A stretch of 12,835 nucleotides of DNA from Deltaproteobacteria bacterium (GTDB taxonomy: Bacteria; Desulfobacterota; Desulfobulbia; Desulfobulbales; Desulfobulbaceae). Under the pieces are notes generated by a model, which saw only the letters and a list, made by a program, of their open reading frames with translations, was not told where the DNA came from and did not search any database. Below are positions 7,040 to 12,835 of the stretch, one piece after another. The stretch covers positions 1 to 12,835 of the forward strand of contig JAJRVA010000104.1 in the NCBI GenBank assembly GCA_024277485.1, written 5' to 3'. Position numbers and translations under genes: made by a program. Every line of letters starts with the position of its first letter. Within the stretch, counting starts at the first letter, position 1.

Positions 7040-7912
7040 AACGGGCTGAGCTACAGCGATACGGATTTTTTTCTCCAGCAGAGGGAAGACGGGCGGGCAT
7101 GGAATAAACCGGTTGCCCTGGCCCTGGCCTTTCACATTATTACCTTTGCGCTTTCCGTAACCCTGCCTGAAATACTTGACCGGAAGCCGATTCTGGATGA
7201 CATTGTTACAGTGAACCTCGTTTCGCTGCCTGAAATTCAGGAGACGGTCCAGCCGCAGCAGAAAAACCCGCCGCAGAAGGTCGTGGAAAAACCGGCGGAG
7301 GTAAAAAAGACGGACCCTGCCAAGGCCCGGGTCCAGGTCCCCCGGGAACTGGAACCGCGTCCTGAAAAATCGCAGCCGGTCAGGCCGGTCTCCCTGAAGC
7401 CTGTGAAGAGAAAGGTAAGGAAGACTGATCCGAAAAAACTGGCCAGGCAACAGGAAAGAAAGCGGGCACTGGCGCGGGCAAAGCGCGAGGAAGAGCAGGC
7501 CCGCCGCGCCGCGGAAGAGGCAAGAGCCGCCCTGGCGGACATGATCCGGCAGAAGGAAACGAGCAGGCCTGCTTCGTCGGCATCACGCAGGTCCACGGGA
7601 GGCAGGCAGGTTCAATCCATTGTTTTGCAGAATTACTACTCTGCCCTGTATGACCAGGTACAGAGGTACTGGATCCTGCCGGACATGCGTCAGTGGGACA
7701 GCAGGCTGGAGACGATTGTGGTCCTGACTATCCGCCGGGATGGCACGGTGGCCAGGAAAGTTATTGAAAAGAAATCGAAAGACCCGTTTTTTGATCAGTT
7801 TGTCATGAAAACATTGGAGAGCGCTCTTCCTCTGCCCCGTTTTCCAAAGTTGATGCCCCAGGCATCCATAGAAGTCGGCCTCCGTTTCAAGCCCGGAGAA
7901 CTGTTAATGTAA
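7037..7912 (+). CDS. tolA: TolA/TonB-like energy transducer with probable CTG start
   Basis: This protein should link the TolQR motor in the inner membrane to the periplasm and outer membrane. Read from the CTG at 7037 it has 291 residues. A short cytoplasmic tail is followed by a membrane anchor at about 24-45 (KPVALALAFHIITFALSVTL). A proline- and lysine-rich stretch of about 60-135 comes next (PQQKNPPQK, RVQVPRELEPRPEKSQPV), then a charged helical segment (KKLARQQERKRALARAKREE and on). The C-terminal domain is of TolA/TonB type (YYSALYDQVQRYWILP, LTIRRDGTVARKVIEK, LPLPRFPKLMPQASIEVGLR). The first standard start codon in frame is GTG at 7211, but starting there would delete the anchor, so I reject it. 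Sequence similarity to textbook TolA is low and the C-terminal domain could equally be called TonB; its place between tolR and tolB favours TolA. Confidence 0.82.
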   Translation: MNGLSYSDTDFFLQQREDGRAWNKPVALALAFHIITFALSVTLPEILDRKPILDDIVTVNLVSLPEIQETVQPQQKNPPQKVVEKPAEVKKTDPAKARVQVPRELEPRPEKSQPVRPVSLKPVKRKVRKTDPKKLARQQERKRALARAKREEEQARRAAEEARAALADMIRQKETSRPASSASRRSTGGRQVQSIVLQNYYSALYDQVQRYWILPDMRQWDSRLETIVVLTIRRDGTVARKVIEKKSKDPFFDQFVMKTLESALPLPRFPKLMPQASIEVGLRFKPGELLM

Positions 7913-7943
7913 GTCCATTTCAGATGAGGACCGGATTATACTC

Positions 7944-9251
7944 ATGAAGGTACAATTATCATCAAGTAAAATATACTGTTTTATCGGTGCTTTTCTCTTT
8001 GTGCTGTCAGCTTTCCTGTCTGTTGCCCGGGCGGAACGGGTCTACCTTGACATCACGGCCCAGGATGTACGTAAGGTCATTGTCGCGGTGCCCTCGTTTA
8101 CAGGCATGTCAATATCCGGCGATGATGCCGAGGAGGGCAGGGCCATGGCCGGGCTTCTGTCGCGGGCCCTTGAGTTTCATGGTTTTATCCAGATCCTTGA
8201 TCCGCAGCAGTATGGCGGCAGAAGCGATGCTGACTGGAAATCACTCGGGGCAGATTATGTCATCCTCGGCCGGTTTGAAAGGAAAGATTCTAACATGCTG
8301 ATCGAAGGCCGCCTGCTTGATGTGGGTGAAGACAGGATGATTACCGGCCGCCGCTACCGCGGCACTGCCAGGCAGCGGGACGATATGGTGCTCAGGTTCA
8401 GTGATGCCCTGATTGAAGAGTTCACCGGAGAGGCCGGCATCAGCCGCTCGAGAATCGCCTTTGTCTCCGATGCAACCGGGAAAAAAGAGCTGTATATATC
8501 CGATGTCCTGGGGCGGAAGACCCGGCAGGTAACCCGCCACAACCACCTGGTCGTCTCTCCCCGTTTTTCGCCTGACGGGAACTATATGGCGTACTCTTCG
8601 TACCACAGGGGAAACCAGAACCTGTACCTGACGGATCTGCGTCAGAGCAAGGTTACCAGGGCGATTTCCAGACGCAAGGGGATGAACATGGCTCCGGCCT
8701 GGTCTCCTGATGGGAAGACCATGGTGGTGACGCTCAGCAAGGACGGCAGCCCGGACCTGTACCTGATTGACCGGGAAGGGAAGATTCTCCGCCGCCTCAC
8801 TGCCAGGGCAGGGATCAATGTCTCGCCTTCGTGGTCCCCGGACGGAAAAGAAATCGCGTTTGTCTCAGACCGCAGCGGATCCCCTCATATTTATATCATG
8901 AACATGAAGACCCGGAGTGTCAGGCGGCTGACGTTCAAAGGCAGTGAGAACACGGAGCCTTCCTGGTCGCCGGACGGCAAACTGCTGGCCTACACCAGTC
9001 TCCAGGGTGGACAGTACCATATCTATACCGTTGATCCGCAGGATATGGCAACAGCCAGACAGGTCACCTCAGGCTGGGGGGACTTTGAATCTCCGACCTG
9101 GTCGCCGGACGGCAGACAGATAGCGTTTTCCCGCCGAAGAGACGGCCGGCAGCAGATTTGTGCAGTCATGAAGGATGGCAGGAATTTACGGGTCCTGTTT
9201 ACCCGGAAGGGCAACCAGTCTTATCCACAGTGGGCCGGAGCACCGGAATGA
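7944..9251 (+). CDS. tolB: TolB, periplasmic beta-propeller protein of the Tol system
   Basis: TolB is a periplasmic protein that normally binds Pal or TolA and so regulates outer-membrane tethering. The 435-residue sequence begins with a signal peptide (1-30), with likely cleavage after SVARA. An N-terminal alpha/beta domain of about 31-165 follows (RKVIVAVPSFTGM and onward). The C-terminal propeller shows five clear repeats with the SPDG signature: FSPDGNYMAYSS, WSPDGKTMVVTL, WSPDGKEIAFVS, WSPDGKLLAYTS and WSPDGRQIAFSR. The ribosome binding site is not well placed: GAGGA lies about 13 bases before the ATG. The gap from the tolA-like gene is 31 bases, so one transcript is likely. Its usual partner gene pal is not next to it. 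Confidence 0.95.
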   Translation: MKVQLSSSKIYCFIGAFLFVLSAFLSVARAERVYLDITAQDVRKVIVAVPSFTGMSISGDDAEEGRAMAGLLSRALEFHGFIQILDPQQYGGRSDADWKSLGADYVILGRFERKDSNMLIEGRLLDVGEDRMITGRRYRGTARQRDDMVLRFSDALIEEFTGEAGISRSRIAFVSDATGKKELYISDVLGRKTRQVTRHNHLVVSPRFSPDGNYMAYSSYHRGNQNLYLTDLRQSKVTRAISRRKGMNMAPAWSPDGKTMVVTLSKDGSPDLYLIDREGKILRRLTARAGINVSPSWSPDGKEIAFVSDRSGSPHIYIMNMKTRSVRRLTFKGSENTEPSWSPDGKLLAYTSLQGGQYHIYTVDPQDMATARQVTSGWGDFESPTWSPDGRQIAFSRRRDGRQQICAVMKDGRNLRVLFTRKGNQSYPQWAGAPE

Positions 9252-9343
9252 TTTTTTTGCAGAAAATTGATATGAGATGATGAATCACTACGATTTTTTT
9301 GATATTCGATAATGAGAATGAAAGATCAGCAAGGGGAATGTGA

Positions 9344-10339
9344 ATGAAACGGATACGAAATTTGGCAGTTGCGGGTTGTACTGTTTTGCTGCTGACACAA
9401 TGTGCGAGCCAGGACGAGGTCAAGGATCTGAGCTATCAGATTCGCGCGGTGAATAAGAAGGTGGAAGAGGTTCGCAGCACAACCGTTGACCAGATGCAGA
9501 AGCGCCAGGCAAGTTCGGTCAGTCGGCTTGATTCTCTGCAGAACGAGGTGATGCAGCTACAGGCAAAAATGGAAGAAAAGGACCGTCAGGAAGAGTTGTC
9601 CGGCGGCAAGACCAGGGAAAGCCTGGCCGAACTCAGGGCGATGATTGCCCAGTCTCTTGCTGACAATGAAAAACGTCTTGAGCTGATTGAAAGCAAGCTC
9701 AGTCAGCTTGAAAGAAATATAAACAAGATGGCCCAGACGCGTATCCGTGAGGCGGAACTGCGGGCCCGTGAAGCAGCGAGAAGGGCAGAGGAGGCCAGGC
9801 GAAGAACCGTCGTTGCCGCCGAGGCCGGCAGCGGTTTTGTCCGGCTGACCCCGGCAGACCGCAAGAAGCCGGTTGATGACCGCAAGAAAGTCGAGGCCGC
9901 GGTCACACAACCATCGCCCGGAAGCACGGCCCCCGGTGTCGTGCCTGCAACTCCGGCCGGAAAAGCATCCGGTGCGGATCTTTTCAGCCAAGCTGTGGGC
10001 ATGTACAACAAGAAGCAGTATGCCGAAGCCTATAAAACATTTGAGCAGTATCTTTCCCAGAACCCGCGTGGTGATAAGGCGGCGGCAACGTTGTTTTATA
10101 TGGGTGAAAGCCTTTTTGCCCGGGGGGAGTATGATCTTGCAATTCTGGACTACCAGAAGGTGATTTCCAATCATGCCAAGCATAAACGAACGCCGACAGC
10201 CCTTTTGAAACAGGGAATGTCTTTTGAGAAACTGACAGATCACGAAACAGCGAAGATTATTTATAAAAAACTTATTGCCGAATATCCGGACAGTGCTGAG
10301 GCGGCAACGGCCCAGAAGCAGTTGACCCGTCTGCAGTAG
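9344..10339 (+). CDS. cpoB: CpoB/YbgF-like protein with coiled coil and TPR repeats, possible lipoprotein
   Basis: CpoB coordinates the Tol machine with peptidoglycan synthesis during envelope constriction. This 331-residue protein has a hydrophobic leader ending in LLLTQC-ASQ. That reads as a lipobox with Cys20, but the residue before the cysteine is Gln where Gly, Ala or Ser is usual, so lipidation is likely, not certain. A long coiled coil of about 23-160 follows and includes a charged stretch (RIREAELRAREAARRAEEAR), then a Pro/Ala-rich linker (about 175-212). The C-terminal TPR block of about 214-331 (LFSQAVGMYNKKQYAEAYKT, FYMGESLFARGEYDLAILDY, IYKKLIAEYPDSAEA) is typical of the family. 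It is longer than E. coli CpoB, mainly in the coiled coil. AAGGGG precedes the ATG. It follows tolB by 92 bases, where pal would be expected. Confidence 0.87.
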   Translation: MKRIRNLAVAGCTVLLLTQCASQDEVKDLSYQIRAVNKKVEEVRSTTVDQMQKRQASSVSRLDSLQNEVMQLQAKMEEKDRQEELSGGKTRESLAELRAMIAQSLADNEKRLELIESKLSQLERNINKMAQTRIREAELRAREAARRAEEARRRTVVAAEAGSGFVRLTPADRKKPVDDRKKVEAAVTQPSPGSTAPGVVPATPAGKASGADLFSQAVGMYNKKQYAEAYKTFEQYLSQNPRGDKAAATLFYMGESLFARGEYDLAILDYQKVISNHAKHKRTPTALLKQGMSFEKLTDHETAKIIYKKLIAEYPDSAEAATAQKQLTRLQ

Positions 10340-10371
10340 CTGGCTGGCCGGAAGTCAAAGCTTCTCCTTCC

Positions 10372-11130
10372 GTGGCTGGAAAAAGACTCGATATCCTGCT
10401 TGTTGAAGGCGGAGTCGCCGGTGATTTAAAGGAGGCCCGTGCCCTGATTGGAGTGGGCCGGGTTCTGGTCGATGGTCGGCCCGGCACCAAGCCCGGCAGT
10501 ATGTATGATGCGGAAAGTACTCTGGAGTTGAAGCCGAAACAGCCCTATGTCAGCCGGGGCGGCATGAAACTTGCGGCCGGACTGGACTCTTTCGGAATCA
10601 ACGTACAGGGACGTATCTGTGTCGATATCGGCTGTTCAACAGGGGGGTTTACGGACTGTCTACTTCAGCGCGGTGCCGGCAGGGTCTACAGCGTGGATGT
10701 CGGTTACGGTGTTCTGGACTGGAAGCTGCGTAATGATGACCGGGTCGTGGTTCTTGAGCGGACAAACGCCAGATTTCTGAGCAGGGATCATATCCCCGAG
10801 CCGGTTGACCTGGCAGTTATTGATGCTTCATTTATATCCCTGGCCCTGCTTTTTGAGTCTGCCGTTAAATTGTTTGATGGGACCGTACACATACTTGCCC
10901 TGGTCAAACCCCAGTTCGAACTGCCCAGGAAAAAAGTGGCCCGGGGCGGGGTGGTCAGGGAAGAGGGGCTGCATGATGAAGCACTGGCCATGGTTCGCGG
11001 GTACGCTGAAGATGCCGGCCTGTTGTGCAGAGGAGTAGCGGAATCTCCCATACATGGAGCCAGGGGGAATGTGGAGTTTTTGATGCACCTCACCGCCAAG
11101 GGAGATATGGAAGGAAAACACTTGAAATAA
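10372..11130 (+). CDS. tlyA: TlyA-family rRNA 2'-O-methyltransferase (S4 plus FtsJ-like domains)
   Basis: TlyA-type enzymes use S-adenosylmethionine to methylate ribose 2'-OH groups of cytidines in rRNA; many are mislabelled as hemolysins. The 252 residues begin with an S4 RNA-binding domain (about 4-60, RLDILLVEGGVAGDLKEARA). A Rossmann methyltransferase domain follows with the SAM loop DIGCSTGGFTDC. The family signature VDVGYGVLDWKLR and VVLERTNAR is present. The catalytic tetrad can be read as Lys66, Asp151 (VIDASF), Lys179 (LVKPQF) and Glu235 (GNVEF). I take the GTG at 10372 as the start because the S4 domain begins there and no other start lies upstream in frame. No ribosome binding site is evident; it may be coupled to cpoB, which ends 32 bases before. 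The modified site cannot be predicted from sequence alone. Confidence 0.92.
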   Translation: MAGKRLDILLVEGGVAGDLKEARALIGVGRVLVDGRPGTKPGSMYDAESTLELKPKQPYVSRGGMKLAAGLDSFGINVQGRICVDIGCSTGGFTDCLLQRGAGRVYSVDVGYGVLDWKLRNDDRVVVLERTNARFLSRDHIPEPVDLAVIDASFISLALLFESAVKLFDGTVHILALVKPQFELPRKKVARGGVVREEGLHDEALAMVRGYAEDAGLLCRGVAESPIHGARGNVEFLMHLTAKGDMEGKHLK

Positions 11131-11156
11131 GTGCGTAATATTAAGGGAGAACGTCA

Positions 11157-11615
11157 ATGAAAGAGTTTCAGTTGAAAAAGGTACTGGCAGGTATGATATT
11201 AGCCTCGGCAATATCTCTCATGTCCGCATTCACCGGCGTGGCAGCCGAATATGTCAGTGTGAATAATAATAATGTGAACCTGCGGTCAGGTCCGGATACC
11301 AGGTACAGTGTGCTCTATGAGCTGCCCGCCGGTTATCCCCTCAAGGTCATCTCCAAAAAAGGGGAATGGCTCAAGGTCAGTGATTTTGAAAATGACCAGG
11401 GGTGGATATACGCCTCTCTGGTTTCTCAAACCAGGTATGTCATTGTTACAGTCAAGGAGGGCAATGTCAGGTCAGGCCCCGGTGTCAACTATGACAAGGT
11501 CGGTTCTGTTACCCGTGAGGTTATACTGAGACAGGTGAAACGTGAGGGGGACTGGATCAAGTTCTCACATCCCAAGCTGCAAGGGTGGATCCACAGAAAA
11601 CTGATATGGCCGTGA
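11157..11615 (+). CDS. Exported protein with two bacterial SH3 (SH3b) domains
   Basis: The 152-residue protein has a signal peptide (about 1-30, with likely cleavage after GVAA) and two SH3b/SH3_3-type domains. The first is about 32-88 (NVNLRSGPDTRYSVLYELPA, GEWLKVSDFENDQGWIYASL). The second is about 93-152 (GNVRSGPGVNYDKVGSV, GDWIKFSHPKLQGWIHRKLI). The NxRSGP and W(L/I)K...GWI patterns are the family marks. Such domains often bind cell-wall peptides, so a periplasmic wall-binding role is plausible; no catalytic domain is present, so it is not an enzyme on its own. GGGAG stands eight bases before the ATG. It lies 26 bases after tlyA on the same strand and its stop abuts that of the convergent gene. 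Confidence 0.86.
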   Translation: MKEFQLKKVLAGMILASAISLMSAFTGVAAEYVSVNNNNVNLRSGPDTRYSVLYELPAGYPLKVISKKGEWLKVSDFENDQGWIYASLVSQTRYVIVTVKEGNVRSGPGVNYDKVGSVTREVILRQVKREGDWIKFSHPKLQGWIHRKLIWP

Positions 11616-12835
11616 TCAGCCTGCTGTAACTTTTTCAACCTTTTCCTGGAATGAAACAGGCAGCCGCACCACCATGCCCGCCTTGTTCTGAAAGAGAAGA
11701 TGGTGGCGCTGTATCCCGAAGAGAAAAAGGTCGCGGGTGATGGCGACATCCCTGCGGCAGTATTTCTCAATCAGGTCCAGGCGGCCCTCCTTGAACCACT
11801 GGAGCGCCAGCAGACCGTTGCCGCTTTTTTTCATGCCGAGGGTATGTTCCGCCAACCGTTCCAGGCTTAAACGGTAACCCAGCTGGCCGGAGATTTCTTC
11901 GAGGATGTCCAGAGTGGGCAGGCTGCTTAAGGGTCTGGATGTATAGGCGGAGAGAACACGGTTGTCAAACCGTTTGTTGTTGAATCCGACCACCAGGTCC
12001 AGGCTGAAAAGATGATCGATCAGACGGTCGATTTCATGCTCCTGAAAACGGAAGAATGTGTTTTCCCGGGAGTCAAACAGCACCGCCAGGCTGACTCCCA
12101 TGCGGTCGGCCCGGTGCCAGCCGCCCGCCTCATGAGCTGAACGCCGTGTTTCCACGTCAAAGACGCCATATTTTTCCGGCAGGCGAAAGTCTTTTTCAGG
12201 TTCTGCAGAAAGAACCTCCTGCCGGGAAGATGCTTTCTTCCGAAAGGCGGCAGGCGATGGAGCCCTGCCCTCCGGCTGCCCCGGCCTGAGAAGCCCTGCC
12301 AGGAGATGTGCACAGGCATGTTTGTCAATGGGGCGGTTACCTGACCCGCATTTGGGCGAATGGACACACGAAGGACAGCCCGGGTCACACGGGCAGTCCC
12401 TGACCATTGCAAGTGTCTTCTGCAGAAGCTGTCCAGTCAGAGAAAACGCTTTTCTGGTCAGCCCTATTCCGCCGCTGCAGCTGTCATAGATGAAGACGGC
12501 AGGGTGTTCAAGCTGTTCGTGGAAAGGGTGTGAAATACCGCCGATGTCGTTTCTGTCACACAGGACAAGCAGGGGCATCAGGGCAATCATGGCGTGCTCC
12601 ATGGCGTGGATGCCTCCCATGAAATGCATCTGTTTGCGTTCAACTTCTCTCTGCAGCGGTGCCGGTATGGTGAGCCAGATGCCCTCTGTTTCAAACTCCT
12701 GGGGCGGGAAATCAAAAGGAGCGTAGCCGATCACCTTCCGGCTGCCCAGAAGGTACCTGCGGTATCCGGTAATGGTTTCCGTTACCCGGAGTCTGCCGAA
12801 GCTCACCCGGCAGGCCCCGATGTTTTGTGTTTCAC
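11616..12835 (-). CDS. C-terminal part of an MrfA/YprA-like helicase fused to an MrfB/YprB-like exonuclease domain (N-terminus cut by window edge)
   Basis: The frame is open to the right edge, so the N-terminal part of the protein lies outside. A GTG at 12806 could start a shorter product, but codons upstream stay open and coherent (ETQNIGACRVSFGR), so I treat the gene as partial. Numbering from that GTG, residues 1-170 match the C-terminal DUF1998 region of DEAD-box helicases of the MrfA/YprA type, with VTETITGYRRYL, MEHAMIALMPLLV and the metal-binding motif CPCDPGCPSCVHSPKCG (Cys138-153). A low-complexity linker follows (about 172-210). Residues 213-365 form an RNase H-like exonuclease domain of the YprB type, with FDVET (Asp217, Glu219), VVGFNNKRFDN (Asp281) and YCRRDVAIT (Tyr349, Asp353), a DEDDy-like set. 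In Bacillus the separate proteins MrfA and MrfB act together in repair of mitomycin damage. The helicase motor is expected beyond the window but is not seen. Confidence 0.8.
   Translation of the reverse strand, partial: ETQNIGACRVSFGRLRVTETITGYRRYLLGSRKVIGYAPFDFPPQEFETEGIWLTIPAPLQREVERKQMHFMGGIHAMEHAMIALMPLLVLCDRNDIGGISHPFHEQLEHPAVFIYDSCSGGIGLTRKAFSLTGQLLQKTLAMVRDCPCDPGCPSCVHSPKCGSGNRPIDKHACAHLLAGLLRPGQPEGRAPSPAAFRKKASSRQEVLSAEPEKDFRLPEKYGVFDVETRRSAHEAGGWHRADRMGVSLAVLFDSRENTFFRFQEHEIDRLIDHLFSLDLVVGFNNKRFDNRVLSAYTSRPLSSLPTLDILEEISGQLGYRLSLERLAEHTLGMKKSGNGLLALQWFKEGRLDLIEKYCRRDVAITRDLFLFGIQRHHLLFQNKAGMVVRLPVSFQEKVEKVTAG

Noticed and set aside
7211..7912. GTG at 7211 as start of the tolA-like gene
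   Set aside because: It would remove the inner-membrane anchor that every TolA/TonB protein needs, and no ribosome binding site precedes it.
9235..9258. Intrinsic terminator at the end of tolB (CCGG-agca-CCGG followed by seven T)
   Set aside because: The stem has only four base pairs, the T-run begins five bases after it, and cpoB downstream is expected to be co-expressed; too weak to call.

Overview
The window holds three blocks of genes and is almost fully coding. Gene content, a GC-rich base composition and the mix of [NiFe]-hydrogenase maturation genes with a Tol envelope cluster point to an anaerobic Gram-negative bacterium. Desulfobacterota (the former deltaproteobacteria) is my best guess, but this is inferred from gene content only.

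Region 1 (minus strand, 1-5643) is one apparent operon read right to left. It runs from a thioredoxin-reductase-like flavoprotein through hypF, hypC and hypD to hypE, which leaves the window at its left edge lacking only its last residues. HypF and HypE make the cyanide ligand from carbamoyl phosphate, and HypC and HypD assemble Fe(CN)2CO for [NiFe] hydrogenases. No hydrogenase structural gene and no hypA or hypB lie in the window. The flavoprotein keeps the FAD site and redox CxxC but has lost both NADPH-binding signatures.

A divergent intergenic region (5644-5877) separates this from region 2 (plus strand, 5878-10339). That is the Tol envelope cluster: tolQ, tolR, a TolA/TonB-like transducer, tolB and a cpoB/ybgF-like gene. 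The tolA-like gene has no ATG, GTG or TTG codon upstream of its membrane anchor and most likely starts at a CTG behind a strong ribosome binding site. The lipoprotein gene pal, normally between tolB and cpoB, is absent; the CpoB-like protein itself has a lipobox-like signal. Next on the same strand come a TlyA-family rRNA methyltransferase and an exported protein with two SH3b domains.

Region 3 (minus strand, 11616 to the right edge) is the C-terminal part of a larger protein. It joins the cysteine-rich C-terminal domain of MrfA/YprA-type DNA helicases to an RNase H-like exonuclease domain of the MrfB/YprB type, so it looks like a single-chain version of the MrfAB DNA repair pair. Its stop codon directly abuts that of the SH3b gene.

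I see no RNA genes, mobile elements, CRISPR array or wholly unknown system. The points most worth checking are the MrfA-MrfB fusion, the flavoprotein without NADPH motifs, the non-canonical tolA start and the missing pal.
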